Part shown: in pieces, positions 17,009 through 25,553 of the stretch
Position numbering within the stretch: the first letter of the stretch is position 1
How the letters are laid out: the number at the start of each line of letters is the position of its first letter
Origin: TMED26 sp002694075
GTDB taxonomy: Bacteria; Pseudomonadota; Alphaproteobacteria; Thalassobaculales; Thalassobaculaceae
Direction: 5' to 3'
Length of the DNA: 64,000 nucleotides
Assembly: GCA_036160575.1 (NCBI GenBank)
Contig: JAYYDT010000025.1
Coordinates: 1-64,000 of the forward strand
Made by a program: the position numbers and the translations under genes
The notes under the pieces: generated by a model
Seen by the model: the letters and a program-made list of their open reading frames with translations, nothing else
Database searches by the model: none
Told to the model about the DNA's origin: nothing

Positions 17009-17938
17009 TTAATCCGTATGTTGACGGCGGTGATCGGCCAGGCTTTGCGCTTCGACGTACACCCGCCGAACCTCGGGGTGGGCGGCTTTGATGGCCTGTT
17101 CAATGGCACTGACCGTGTCTTCGACCTGTTCGGCGGTCAAGTGATCGGCGAAATCCAGGGACAGCGTGACCAACACGTCCGCGGGCCCAAAATGCAGGGT
17201 GCGCATTTCGTTGACATGGTCGATTTCGGCCGGCGCGGCGGCCAACGCGCGGATGCTGGCGCGGGTCTCGGGATAGGCCGCCTCGCCAATCAACAAACCT
17301 TTGCACTCAATCGCCAGGACCGTCGCCACCCCCGCCAAGACCACGCCGATCAATACCGAGGCCGCGCCGTCCAGCCAGGGCATGGCCAAGACATCGGCGA
17401 GGAAAATCCCGCCGCCGGCGATGATCAGGCCAAGCATCGCGGCGCTGTCCTCGAACAAGACGGTGACCACGGTGGGATCCTTGCTCATGCGAATTTCTTT
17501 CAGAAAGCTGCGCTGTCGGGTCTTTTGGAATTCCTTGAAAGCCACCCACCAGGCGACAGCCTCGAAACCGATGGCCAGGGCGAGGACGACGTAATTGATC
17601 GCCGGATCGCTGATCGGCGTCGGGGCTTGGATTTTATGGACGCCCTCGTAGATCGCCACGCCGGCGCCAATAGCAAACAGCAGAATGGCGACCACGAAGG
17701 CCCAGAAATAGATCTCCATGCCGTAGCCGAAGGGGTGGGCGCTGTCGGCCGGCCGGCCGGCGCGTTTCAACCCATACAGCAACAGCGCCTGGTTGCCGCT
17801 GTCGACCAGCGAGTGGATCGCCTCGCTCAGCATCGCCGAGGAACCGGTGTAAAAGGCGGCGGCGAACTTGGTCGCCGCGATGGCGCTATTGCCGGCGAGG
17901 GCGGCCAATACAACCAGTTTGGAACCCGATGTCGCCAT
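17009..17938 (-). CDS. Cation diffusion facilitator family transporter
   Basis: A 309-residue protein from ATG 17938. It begins with G-S-K-L-V-V-L-A-A-L-A-G-N, the usual CDF N-terminus. H-S-L-V-D-S-G-N-Q provides the first metal-site residues in TM2 and W-L-D-G-A-A-S the matching Asp in TM5. A cytoplasmic C-terminal domain (about 205-300) ends in histidines. It should export Zn, Fe, Mn or Co in exchange for protons. A GTG at 17989 could add 17 residues but would overlap the lipoprotein gene. Confidence 0.87.
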   Translation of the reverse strand: MATSGSKLVVLAALAGNSAIAATKFAAAFYTGSSAMLSEAIHSLVDSGNQALLLYGLKRAGRPADSAHPFGYGMEIYFWAFVVAILLFAIGAGVAIYEGVHKIQAPTPISDPAINYVVLALAIGFEAVAWWVAFKEFQKTRQRSFLKEIRMSKDPTVVTVLFEDSAAMLGLIIAGGGIFLADVLAMPWLDGAASVLIGVVLAGVATVLAIECKGLLIGEAAYPETRASIRALAAAPAEIDHVNEMRTLHFGPADVLVTLSLDFADHLTAEQVEDTVSAIEQAIKAAHPEVRRVYVEAQSLADHRRQHTD

Positions 17939-17961
17939 GGCGCGTTGCGCGGTTTTCCCGG

Positions 17962-18390
17962 TTAGCGGCAGGTGGCTTGATAAATCCACCCTTCTCGGTG
18001 TCGGGTGGCATAGACATCCACCGATCTACTCCCGGTTGTATAACATGAAAACAAGGGGATGGTCAGGTAGTTGGTGATCACGAACGAAGCGGTGTTTTGA
18101 CCGTACAGCTGACCGCTTAAGCAGAACTTGCGCGTCTTGCCGCGGCTCAGGCGAAAGCCGGTGCGTTCTCGGCTTTTCAACTCCAGGCGGCCGGTGATGG
18201 TGAAGGGGGCGCGGTTGCGCACGATCACGCAGATCTCGCCGCGCCGGCCGGGCCCCACCGGCGGTTTGGCGGCGCGCTGATTCATCGCCGGCGCCTTGAC
18301 GGCTTGTGGCGCGGCGTCGTCACAGGCGGTAAGCGTGACAAGCGCGGCCAACGCCACACCCCCAAGGACGGGTAACAGGGATCGCTTCAT
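17962..18390 (-). CDS. Small lipoprotein of unknown function
   Basis: A 142-residue protein from ATG 18390. The N-terminus K-R then V-L-G-G-V-A-L-A-A-L-V-T-L-T-A-C is a lipoprotein signal with lipobox L-T-A-C (20-23). The residues after the cysteine are Asp-Asp, which in E. coli would favour inner-membrane retention. The mature part has a basic, R/K-rich middle and four more cysteines (about 53, 88, 113 and 141) that could form disulfides. I do not recognise the domain. It is divergent from the GT39 gene and 23 nt upstream of the CDF gene. Confidence 0.7.
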   Translation of the reverse strand: MKRSLLPVLGGVALAALVTLTACDDAAPQAVKAPAMNQRAAKPPVGPGRRGEICVIVRNRAPFTITGRLELKSRERTGFRLSRGKTRKFCLSGQLYGQNTASFVITNYLTIPLFSCYTTGSRSVDVYATRHREGWIYQATCR

Positions 18391-18469
18391 GGTCGCTGGA
18401 CTCATTCGGCGTGATATAACCTTCCGCATAATTACGCCAAAACTGGCGCACCGGCTAGAGCGGGGGAGC

Positions 18470-20146
18470 ATGGATCGCCTGAAGCGCAGCTTTGTGCTGA
18501 TCACTTTTTGTTTGGTTCTGTTCTTGCCGGGCCTGGCCGGATTACCGCCGCTCGACCGGGACGAGGCGCGCTACGCCCAGGCCAGCAAGCAGATGCTTGA
18601 AACCGGCGACGCCATCGACATCCGCTTTCAGGACCGACCGCGCTATAAGAAACCGGCCGGCGCTTACTGGCTCCAGGTCGGCGCCAATCTGGCCCTCGGC
18701 GGCCCGGAGCACGATCGAATTTGGGTTTACCGCCTGCCCAGCGTGCTGGCCGCCATTCTGGCGGTATTGTTAACCGCCGCCATTGGCCGGGTGTTGTTCG
18801 ATGGGCGCACCGGGGTGATCGGCGGGGTCTTTTTGGCCGGTTCGGTGCTTCTGGTCAGCGAAGCACATCAAGCCAAAACCGACGCCTTGCTGTTGACCAG
18901 CGTCCTTGGCGCCATCTGGGCTTTGGCCCATCTTCACCGCGCGGCCGGCTTGACCGATTTATGGCGCGACCCGGAACCGCCGCCAAAGACGGCGATATGG
19001 CTGTTTTGGGCGGCGCTGGGCGCCGGCGTTCTGATCAAGGGGCCGTTGGCGCCCGTGGTGATCGCCACCACGGTTGTCGCCCTCGGCCTGGTCGAGCGCC
19101 GCTGGGCTTGGCTGCGGCCGCTGCTGTATGGGCCGGCGATGGTCCTGGCGGCGGTGATCGCGCTGCCTTGGTATGTCGCGATTTCGGTCGTCAGTGACGG
19201 CGCCTTTCTGGCCCAAGCGGTGGGCCGCGACCTGGTTCCGAAGTTAACCGGCGGGGTCGAATCCCATGGCGCTTGGCCGGGCTACTACCTGGCCCTGACG
19301 GCGGTCATGGCGTGGCCGGCGATGCTGTTTCTGTGGCCGGCGGTGACTGGCCTGCGGCAGGCCTGGGCGGCGCCGTCGGTGCGTTTTCTGGTGGCCTGGG
19401 CGGCACCCAGTTTCATCCTCTTTGAATTGGTGCCGACCAAACTGCCCCATTACGTCTTGCCTGTGTACCCGGCGTTGATGTTGTTGGCGGCGGCGGCCGT
19501 GTCCGGCGCCAACGACGCTTTGGCCGCGCGTCTGGCGGGGCGCTGGGCCAAAACCGTGGCGGTCGTTTGGGCCTTGATCGCGCTGGTTTTGGGGGTCCTC
19601 GGCGCCGGTGTTCTGCTCCGTTTTGGCGCCGCCGATGGGACCTTCGGCGACCTTGGCTGGGCCGATGGTCTGTGGGCGGTGGCCAGTCTCCTGGCCGGGG
19701 CGGCGGCGGCCGCGGCCGGGGTGATTTGCGTTTGGCGTCGGCGTGACGCGGGCGGCCTGGCGGCGGTGGTGGTGGCTGGCGCGGCGGTGGTGACGGTCCT
19801 GGTCGGTGGGGTCTTGCCGCGCGCCGACGCGCTTCAAGTCAGCCGGCAATTGGCGACGGCGGTGCGCGCGCTGGGCGAACAACGGCCGCTGGCCATCGTC
19901 GGTTATCATGAGCCCAGCGCGGTGTTTCTTTTGGGCACCGATTTGGCGCTCACCAATGGCGCCGGTGCGGCCGATCACCTGGCCCGCGAAGGCGATGGTT
20001 TGGCGTTGGTCGAAGCGCGTTTCGACGCCGAGTTTCGCGCCGCCTTGGCGGCTCATGGCCTGACGGTGACGCGGTCGGCGGAAATACGCGGTTTAAACTA
20101 TTCCCGTGGCCAAGAGGTGACCATCGCGGTCTATGCGCGACGATAG
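18470..20146 (+). CDS. GT39/ArnT-like membrane glycosyltransferase
   Basis: A 558-residue polytopic protein. After a first membrane helix comes P-P-L-D-R-D-E-A-R-Y-A-Q, the periplasmic DE-containing catalytic loop of ArnT/PMT-type transferases, and K-K-P-A-G-A-Y-W-L-Q further on. About eleven more hydrophobic helices and a small C-terminal periplasmic domain follow. It moves a sugar from an undecaprenyl-phosphate carrier to lipid A or another envelope acceptor. The next two genes encode the matching GT2 (carrier charging) and an LpxB-N-like membrane protein, spaced 13 and 0 nt, so they form one operon. GGGGGAG precedes ATG 18470. Confidence 0.88.
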   Translation: MDRLKRSFVLITFCLVLFLPGLAGLPPLDRDEARYAQASKQMLETGDAIDIRFQDRPRYKKPAGAYWLQVGANLALGGPEHDRIWVYRLPSVLAAILAVLLTAAIGRVLFDGRTGVIGGVFLAGSVLLVSEAHQAKTDALLLTSVLGAIWALAHLHRAAGLTDLWRDPEPPPKTAIWLFWAALGAGVLIKGPLAPVVIATTVVALGLVERRWAWLRPLLYGPAMVLAAVIALPWYVAISVVSDGAFLAQAVGRDLVPKLTGGVESHGAWPGYYLALTAVMAWPAMLFLWPAVTGLRQAWAAPSVRFLVAWAAPSFILFELVPTKLPHYVLPVYPALMLLAAAAVSGANDALAARLAGRWAKTVAVVWALIALVLGVLGAGVLLRFGAADGTFGDLGWADGLWAVASLLAGAAAAAAGVICVWRRRDAGGLAAVVVAGAAVVTVLVGGVLPRADALQVSRQLATAVRALGEQRPLAIVGYHEPSAVFLLGTDLALTNGAGAADHLAREGDGLALVEARFDAEFRAALAAHGLTVTRSAEIRGLNYSRGQEVTIAVYARR

Positions 20147-20159
20147 TTGATCTATTTGG

Positions 20160-20978
20160 ATGAGGGGGGTAAGAAGCGGCACCGTTATCGCGAAAAGGCC
20201 GAGTGTGACCGCGGCGCCGACACCTACCCCCTCATCGACCGATCAAGCCGCAGCCGCCATCGACCTGTCGGTGGTCGTGCCGGTGTTGAACGAGGCCGAG
20301 AATATCGCCGGCTTGGTCGCGGAGATCACCGCCGCGCTCAGCGGCGTGATCGGCTTCGAGATCATTTACGTCGACGATGGCAGCAGCGACGACAGCCTGA
20401 CCGTCTTGACCGCGCTGAAGGCCGATAACGCCTTTTTACGAGTCATCCGTCACAGCCGCCGGGCCGGGCAAAGCGCCGGCACCCTGAGCGGGGTGCGCGC
20501 CGCTCGCGGCCGTTTGATCGCCACCCTCGACGGCGATGGCCAAAACGACCCGGCCGATATCCCGAAACTATTGGCCGCCTACACCGACCTTGCCGGCCCC
20601 GGCCCCCGCATGGTCACCGGGCATCGCGTCAATCGCCGTGACGTATGGTCCAAGCGGGTGGCGTCACGGTTGGCCAATAAACTGCGCGGCGCCCTGCTGC
20701 GCGACGCCAATCCGGACACCGGCTGCGCGCTGAAACTTTTTGAACGCGAGATGTTTCTGGCGCTGCCGTATTTCGACCATATGCATCGGTTTTTGCCGGC
20801 GCTGGCTAAGCGGCAAGGCTGCACGGTGGCGGTGGTGCCGGTGAATCACCGTGGCCGCGTGCATGGCGATTCCAAGTACAGTAATCTTGGCCGGTTAGTG
20901 GTCGGCATTCCGGACTTATTGGGTGTCGGCTGGCTGATGCGCCGTGCGCCCGCGGACATTGAGCGCGAGGAAGTGTGA
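20160..20978 (+). CDS. GT2 polyprenyl-phosphate glycosyltransferase (DPM/ArnC-like)
   Basis: A 272-residue GT-A enzyme. Motifs: D-L-S-V-V-V-P-V-L-N-E-A-E-N-I (about 35-49), I-Y-V-D-D-G-S-S-D-D (about 78-87) and L-D-G-D-G-Q-N-D-P (about 122-130), the DPM1/ArnC signature set. It has no C-terminal transmembrane pair, so it would be a soluble or peripheral type. It should load a sugar on undecaprenyl phosphate for the upstream GT39. The first about 30 residues are low-complexity, and a GTG near 20205 could be the true start. Confidence 0.85.
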   Translation: MRGVRSGTVIAKRPSVTAAPTPTPSSTDQAAAAIDLSVVVPVLNEAENIAGLVAEITAALSGVIGFEIIYVDDGSSDDSLTVLTALKADNAFLRVIRHSRRAGQSAGTLSGVRAARGRLIATLDGDGQNDPADIPKLLAAYTDLAGPGPRMVTGHRVNRRDVWSKRVASRLANKLRGALLRDANPDTGCALKLFEREMFLALPYFDHMHRFLPALAKRQGCTVAVVPVNHRGRVHGDSKYSNLGRLVVGIPDLLGVGWLMRRAPADIEREEV

Positions 20979-21299
20979 ATGTCGTTTTTGCCCAATCCTG
21001 AACAATTGCTCAGCGCGGAGAATATCTGGGTCGCCATCGGCTTGCTTGGACAAGCCTTGTTCGGGGCCCGCTTTATCATTCAGTGGATCATGAGCGAGCG
21101 CGTCGGGCGAAGCATCATCCCCCTGCCGTTTTGGTTTTGCAGCCTGGGCGGTGGCGTGGTCTTGCTGTCCTATGCGATTCACCGCCAGGACATCGTGTTC
21201 ATACTCGGCCAGGGCATGGGCTTGATCGTCTATACCCGTAACCTGGTGTTGATCTATCGGGAATCGCGCGACCGCCCGGCGGATATCTCGGACGCCTGA
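20979..21299 (+). CDS. LpxB N-terminal-domain-like small membrane protein
   Basis: A 106-residue protein whose ATG follows the GT2 stop codon directly. It has three hydrophobic helices and the pattern F-G-A-R-F-I-I-Q-W-I-x-S-E-R with P-x-x-F-W-x-x-S-L-G-G, the lipid-A-disaccharide-synthase N-terminal family (PF07578). These stand-alone proteins recur beside GT2 and GT39 genes. The arrangement suggests a flippase or membrane partner in moving the carrier-linked sugar, by analogy to ArnE/F, but that role is inferred. Confidence 0.85.
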   Translation: MSFLPNPEQLLSAENIWVAIGLLGQALFGARFIIQWIMSERVGRSIIPLPFWFCSLGGGVVLLSYAIHRQDIVFILGQGMGLIVYTRNLVLIYRESRDRPADISDA

Positions 21300-21311
21300 C
21301 CGGCGCCGGTC
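21298..21311 (+). repeat. 14-bp perfect palindrome after the lipid-modification operon
   Basis: GACCGGC followed by its exact reverse complement begins within the last codons of the LpxB-N-like gene and is followed by a pyrimidine run (CTTTCCCTT). It could end the GT39-GT2 transcript, but the tract is poor in uninterrupted T, so the terminator call is weak. Confidence 0.35.
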
Positions 21312-21376
21312 CTTTCCCTTGCCATCCAAGGCGATCCAGGCTAGGCGTGAGCCGCGTCAACCTGGAAGGAAAGACC

Positions 21377-22282
21377 ATGGCTTTTGCGCCTCTCTTCACG
21401 CCGATTCGCGTCGGTTTTCTGTCCCTGGCCGTGGTCGTGGCCGGTCTCGCCCCGGCCAGCGCCCAAACCACCGGCGCCCAAACCCCGCCGGCCCCGGCCG
21501 GCGCCACCCCGCCGCCGCTGCCGGCGCCGGAAACCGTGGTCGCGCGGGTCGGCGACCAGGACATCCTGATGGCCGATCTGCTCGACATGTATAGCCGCTT
21601 GCCCCAGCAATATCGCGAGCGGCCGATCCAAATGCTGTTTCCCAGTCTGCGCGACCGGGCCATCGACAGCCGGCTTTTGGGTCAGGCCGCGCTTGACGCC
21701 AAGGTCGGGGACCGGCCGGTCGCCAAACGGCGCATCCGGGCCGCCATCGACGATGTGGTGGCGCAGATTTTTTTGACCGAAAAGGTCGAAGCCATGCTCA
21801 CCGAAGAGGTCTTGCGGGCGCGCTATGACGCGGCGCTGAAGGCGATGGCCGGCCAAGGCGGCGAGGTGCGCGCGCGCCATATTCTGTTGGCCAAGGAGGA
21901 CGAGGCCCAGGCGGTTATCGCCGAGCTCGAGAAAGGCGCCGACTTCGCCACCCTGGCGCAGGAACGGTCGACCGGCCCCTCGAAAACCGGCGGCGGCGAT
22001 CTTGGCTGGTTTAGCGCCGAACAAATGGTCCCGGCCTTTTCCGAGGCGGCGTTCGCCTTGCAGGCCGGCGAGTACACCAAAGCGCCCGTGCAAACCCAAT
22101 TTGGCTGGCACGTCATCAAGGTCGAGGAGGTGCGCCCCTTCACGCCGCCGTCCTTCGCTGAAATGCGCAATCGCCTGTCCGGCGAAGCGACCCGCGAAAT
22201 CGTCGAGACCTACCTTAACGACTTGCGCGACGACGTGGCGGTCGAACGGTTCAACCTCGACGGCAGCAAAGTCACGCAATAG
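21377..22282 (+). CDS. Periplasmic parvulin-type peptidyl-prolyl isomerase
   Basis: A 301-residue protein starting at ATG 21377 behind GGAAGG. It has a signal peptide with A-S-A cleavage near residue 29, then a proline-rich stretch (about 32-52), a SurA-like N-terminal helical domain, and a PpiC rotamase domain (about 170-260). The latter carries R-A-R-H-I-L-L, G-G-G-D-L-G-W-F and Q-F-G-W-H-V-I-K. It assists folding of exported proteins in the periplasm. argJ follows after 8 nt, as in several alphaproteobacteria. Confidence 0.92.
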   Translation: MAFAPLFTPIRVGFLSLAVVVAGLAPASAQTTGAQTPPAPAGATPPPLPAPETVVARVGDQDILMADLLDMYSRLPQQYRERPIQMLFPSLRDRAIDSRLLGQAALDAKVGDRPVAKRRIRAAIDDVVAQIFLTEKVEAMLTEEVLRARYDAALKAMAGQGGEVRARHILLAKEDEAQAVIAELEKGADFATLAQERSTGPSKTGGGDLGWFSAEQMVPAFSEAAFALQAGEYTKAPVQTQFGWHVIKVEEVRPFTPPSFAEMRNRLSGEATREIVETYLNDLRDDVAVERFNLDGSKVTQ

Positions 22283-22290
22283 GGACGCCC

Positions 22291-23526
22291 ATGTCGTTAA
22301 CAGTTTCGCCCCTGGCCCCAACCGAAAAACCTCACTTGCCGGCGCTCGCCGGCGTGCGCTTGGCGGCCATTGAGGCCGGCCTGCGCTACCAGGGCCGCCC
22401 CGACCTGTTGCTGGTGGCCTTGCCGACCGGTAGCGCTGTCGCCGGCGTGTTCACTAAATCGACGACCGCCGGCGCGCCGGTGGTGTGGTGCCGCGATCAT
22501 TTGGACGGCGGCACCGCCCGCGGCTTGGTGGTCAACGCCGGCAACGCCAATGTCTTCAACGGCGCGGCCGGCCGCGACGCGGTCGAGGCGACGGCGGCGG
22601 CGGCGGCACGGGTGCTCGATTGCGCGCCGGCGGAAGTGTTCCTGGCTTCGACCGGGGTGATCGGCGAGCCGCTCGATGGCGCCGCCATCGCCGCCGCCTT
22701 AACCCGCGCCGCCGGTGATTTGGGCGATCATGACTGGGCCGGCGCGGCGGCCGCCATCATGACCACCGACACCTTCACCAAGGCGGCGACGCGGCAAGCG
22801 AAAATTGGCGATGTCACCGTCACCTTGAACGGCATCGCCAAGGGGTCGGGCATGATTCAGCCGGATATGGCGACCATGTTGGCGTTTGTGTTCACCGACG
22901 CGGCGGTGCCGGCGCCGGTGTTGCAAACCCTGCTGAAACGGGCGGTCGATAAAAGCTTCAACTGCATCACCGTCGACAGCGATACCTCGACCAGTGACAC
23001 GGTGATGGCGTTCGCCACCGGTGCCGGCCCGCGCCACCCGGCGGTGACGACGGCCGGCGACCGACATTTGCGCGATTTTCGCCAGGCGTTGGAGGAACTT
23101 TGCCATGACCTGGCCTTGCAGGTGGTGCGCGACGGCGAGGGCGCTCAGAAACTAATCGAGGTCACGGTCAGCGGCGCGACCTCACGGCCGGCGGCGCGGA
23201 AAATCGCCTTGGCGGTTGCCAATTCGCCGCTGGTCAAGACCGCCGTCGCCGGCGAAGACGCCAATTGGGGGCGGATTGTGATGGCGGTCGGTAAATCGGG
23301 CGCGCCGGCCGACCGCGACCGTTTGGCCATCGATATCGGCGGCATCGCCGTCGCGCGCGCCGGCCAGCGCGTCGCCGGGTACGATGAAACACCGGTTGCC
23401 GCGCATATGCGTGGGCGCGAGATCACAATCGCCGTCGACATCGGCCTGGGCCGGGCGCGGGCGCGGGTGTGGACCTGCGATCTGACCCATCAATATATCG
23501 CGATCAATGCCGACTACCGCAGTTGA
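22291..23526 (+). CDS. argJ: Bifunctional glutamate N-acetyltransferase/N-acetylglutamate synthase ArgJ
   Basis: A 411-residue protein. K-G-S-G-M-I (184-189) leads to P-D-M-A-T-M-L, where self-cleavage before T195 yields alpha and beta chains and exposes the nucleophile. The oxyanion loop S-T-G-V-I-G is at 120-125. It recycles the acetyl group from N-acetylornithine to glutamate in arginine synthesis, and the family can also use acetyl-CoA. Its last 20 bases overlap mutT in another frame. Confidence 0.95.
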   Translation: MSLTVSPLAPTEKPHLPALAGVRLAAIEAGLRYQGRPDLLLVALPTGSAVAGVFTKSTTAGAPVVWCRDHLDGGTARGLVVNAGNANVFNGAAGRDAVEATAAAAARVLDCAPAEVFLASTGVIGEPLDGAAIAAALTRAAGDLGDHDWAGAAAAIMTTDTFTKAATRQAKIGDVTVTLNGIAKGSGMIQPDMATMLAFVFTDAAVPAPVLQTLLKRAVDKSFNCITVDSDTSTSDTVMAFATGAGPRHPAVTTAGDRHLRDFRQALEELCHDLALQVVRDGEGAQKLIEVTVSGATSRPAARKIALAVANSPLVKTAVAGEDANWGRIVMAVGKSGAPADRDRLAIDIGGIAVARAGQRVAGYDETPVAAHMRGREITIAVDIGLGRARARVWTCDLTHQYIAINADYRS

Positions 23527-23935
23527 GGCGCCGGCCAAGCCGATTATCCTGGTTGCCGCCGTCGCCCTGATTGACGCCGATGGGCGGGTCCTGCTGGCGC
23601 AGCGGCCGGATGGCAAAGCGATGGGCGGGCTTTGGGAATTCCCCGGCGGCAAGGTCGAGGCCGGCGAGACGCCGGAGGCGGCTTTGATCCGCGAGCTGCG
23701 TGAGGAATTGGCGATTGAGACAGTTTCCTCCTGTCTCGCGCCGCTGACCTTCGCATCCCATGGTTATGACGATTTTCACTTGCTAATGCCGCTGTTCGCC
23801 TGCCGTCGCTGGCAGGGACAGCCACAAGCCATCGAACATCAAGCATTGCGCTGGGTGCGGCCGATGCGCTTGGCCGATTATCCGATGCCGCCGGCCGACG
23901 TGCCCCTGGTCGCCATGCTGCGCGACTTACTTTAG
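23507..23935 (+). CDS. mutT: MutT-type Nudix hydrolase (8-oxo-dGTP diphosphatase)
   Basis: A 142-residue protein. The Nudix box starts G48-K-V-E-A-G-E and runs to R-E-L-R-E-E-L (62-68), with A69 in place of the usual glycine. The N-terminal strand V-A-A-V-A-L-I-D-A-D-G-R-V-L-L-A-Q-R fits MutT. It removes oxidised GTP nucleotides from the pool. The ATG lies inside the end of argJ (20-bp overlap), suggesting translational coupling. Its 3' end overlaps the end of the convergent phaC-like gene by 9 bp. Confidence 0.9.
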   Translation: MPTTAVEAPAKPIILVAAVALIDADGRVLLAQRPDGKAMGGLWEFPGGKVEAGETPEAALIRELREELAIETVSSCLAPLTFASHGYDDFHLLMPLFACRRWQGQPQAIEHQALRWVRPMRLADYPMPPADVPLVAMLRDLL

Positions 23936-25207
23936 CTGGCGGGTCAGCCATGCGGCGATCGGTGTCCAGGCTTGCGCCGGCGCCCGCCGGCTGGCCATCA
24001 TCCCGATATGGCCCAGCGGCAGGCGTAAAACCTCGGCCGCCGGGATGGCCGCGCCGAGGGCCAGGGCCGAGGCCGGCGGCACGATCCGGTCGCGCGACGG
24101 GATCGCCAGCAAACAAGGCATGGCCAGCTTGGCCGGGTCGACAACCGTGCCGGCGATGCGCCAAGCGCCCTCAGCCGGGGTGTTTTCGGCGTACCACCCG
24201 AACAAGCATTCCCGCGCCACCGGCGCCGGCAAATCAACCCCGTCGTTAAGCCAATCCTCCAGCGCGACGAAATCGCGGGCGGCGGCGCCGTCTTGGCGGA
24301 GTTTGTCGAATTTCAAAAATTTGCCGGTCACCAACATTGGGTCAAGGGCATGGAACAGGGCCTGAACATAGTCGACCGGCAAGACACCCTGGCCGGCCAT
24401 CACCGTCTCCAACGCCGGTCGCGCCATCTGGATCAGGCCGGCGGCGGCCGGCGCGTCGGCGGCGAAATTCCAGGGCGCGGCGATGCACACCAGGGCGGCG
24501 ACGGCGTCCGGCCGGCGCTGGGCCAAGGCGACCGCCAGTGTCCCGCCCATGCAGTAACCGACCAGTGTCACCGGCTGGCCAGTTAAAGTCCGGGCATGGG
24601 TAAGGGCGCTTTCCAAACGCCCGGCGATCATATCGGTCAGGCTCATATCCCGGGTGGCGGCGTCGGGCGCCCCCCAGTCGAGGACCAAGGGGCGGAAACC
24701 ACGCGCCGCTAGCCAGCGGACGAAACTTCGCGCCGCCTGGATGTCGACGATATAGGCGCGGTTGATCAACGAGGGCACCACCAAAAGCGGCGGTCCGGTC
24801 GCGTCCGGCGCGTAATCCAACAAACGCGCCGGCCCGTCGCGCCAAACCTCGGCGACCGCCGGCACCTGGCGGCGGTAGGGATGGCGGCGATAGGCGAGAA
24901 TGCCGCCCAGCAGACGGTTCATGCGCCGGAGGCCGGCCTCGGCGACGGCCATCGCGAAGGGATCGAAACCGGCGCTTGGGGCGGCCCGGTCGGCGAGGGC
25001 GGCGCGCAGCGCGTTGAATTGATTGGTCAGATCACCGGTGGCTGTCGCGTTCCAATGCGGCCAAGCGGTCCTCAAGCTGGCGGAGGCGGCGGCGGAGCTC
25101 ATCCAGGTCGCCGCCGCCGTCGCCAGATGCAGGCCCAGCGGCCGCGGGCCGTCGCGGCGAAAGGCCGGCGGCTGGCCGGTCTGCTCCGAATTCGTCGCCT
25201 GGTCCAT
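23927..25207 (-). CDS. PHA synthase-like alpha/beta hydrolase (PhaC-related)
   Basis: A 426-residue protein. The lipase-like box is G-Y-C-M-G-G (217-222) with catalytic C219, as in PHA synthases rather than the Ser of lipases. D373 (S-R-D-R-I-V-P-P) and H400 (G-H-I-G) complete the triad. W-G-A-P near 178-181 matches the class I/III D-W-G-x-P motif. The family is common in Rhodospirillales near phaR and may polymerise or hydrolyse hydroxyalkanoyl-CoA. The ATG at 25207 lies 176 bp inside an upstream small gene in another frame. The N-terminal G-P-R-P-L-x-L-H-L-A segment, which I recall from homologues, supports this start. Confidence 0.82.
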   Translation of the reverse strand: MDQATNSEQTGQPPAFRRDGPRPLGLHLATAAATWMSSAAASASLRTAWPHWNATATGDLTNQFNALRAALADRAAPSAGFDPFAMAVAEAGLRRMNRLLGGILAYRRHPYRRQVPAVAEVWRDGPARLLDYAPDATGPPLLVVPSLINRAYIVDIQAARSFVRWLAARGFRPLVLDWGAPDAATRDMSLTDMIAGRLESALTHARTLTGQPVTLVGYCMGGTLAVALAQRRPDAVAALVCIAAPWNFAADAPAAAGLIQMARPALETVMAGQGVLPVDYVQALFHALDPMLVTGKFLKFDKLRQDGAAARDFVALEDWLNDGVDLPAPVARECLFGWYAENTPAEGAWRIAGTVVDPAKLAMPCLLAIPSRDRIVPPASALALGAAIPAAEVLRLPLGHIGMMASRRAPAQAWTPIAAWLTRQLK

Positions 25208-25379
25208 GATCACGCTCCGCCGGCCGACCGGCGGCCCACCACCAGTGATGCCACAGGCGCAGAGTCTCGGCCAAGCGATGGTCGCTGGCAAGCGCGGTCA
25301 TGTGTTGTTGGCACAGGTCGAGATAACGCTCGGCCAGGGCCGATAAGGCGTCGGGGGGCTGTTTCGGGCGATTTGCCAT
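25032..25379 (-). CDS. Small coiled-coil protein upstream of and overlapping the PhaC-like gene
   Basis: A 115-residue reading frame. The N-terminal helix (L-A-E-R-Y-L-D-L-C-Q-Q-H-M-T-A-L-A) is amphipathic, the centre is Pro/Ala/Gly-rich, and the C-terminus D-L-D-E-L-R-R-R-L-R-Q-L-E-D-R-L-A-A-L-E is an obvious heptad coiled coil. Codon choice there (CTC, CGC, GAG, GAC) is like that of real genes here. It resembles small PhaE/phasin-like partners of PHA synthases, so a granule or synthase-subunit role is plausible. The ATG at 25379 has no clear ribosome site; ATG 25406, preceded by AGGAC, is the alternative. Confidence 0.6.
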   Translation of the reverse strand: MANRPKQPPDALSALAERYLDLCQQHMTALASDHRLAETLRLWHHWWWAAGRPAERDHGPGDEFGADRPAAGLSPRRPAAAGPASGDGGGDLDELRRRLRQLEDRLAALERDSHR

Positions 25380-25434
25380 GGCCGTCAAAGGGCTGGGCGG
25401 CGCCATGTCCTGGTGCCGTCAGCGGATAGTAATG

Positions 25435-25444
25435 TTGCATTGCA
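25435..25444. promoter_or_regulatory. Candidate PhaR operator in the divergent pha promoter region
   Basis: TTGCATTGCA, followed by CCGTGCC, gives three closely spaced TGC units. PhaR of Paracoccus is known to bind TGC-rich sites in its own promoter. The site lies between the starts of the small coiled-coil/PhaC-like genes (minus strand) and phaR (plus strand), where one repressor could control both directions. Confidence 0.4.
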
Positions 25445-25553
25445 CCGTGCCGAGGTCCCCATAATACCAGCCTTTTTTGAGTTTTCGTTGCTCAGCGAAA
25501 AAGATAGGGTAGGACATGATACCAAGGCAGGTCCGCGTTGCGAGAGAACATAA

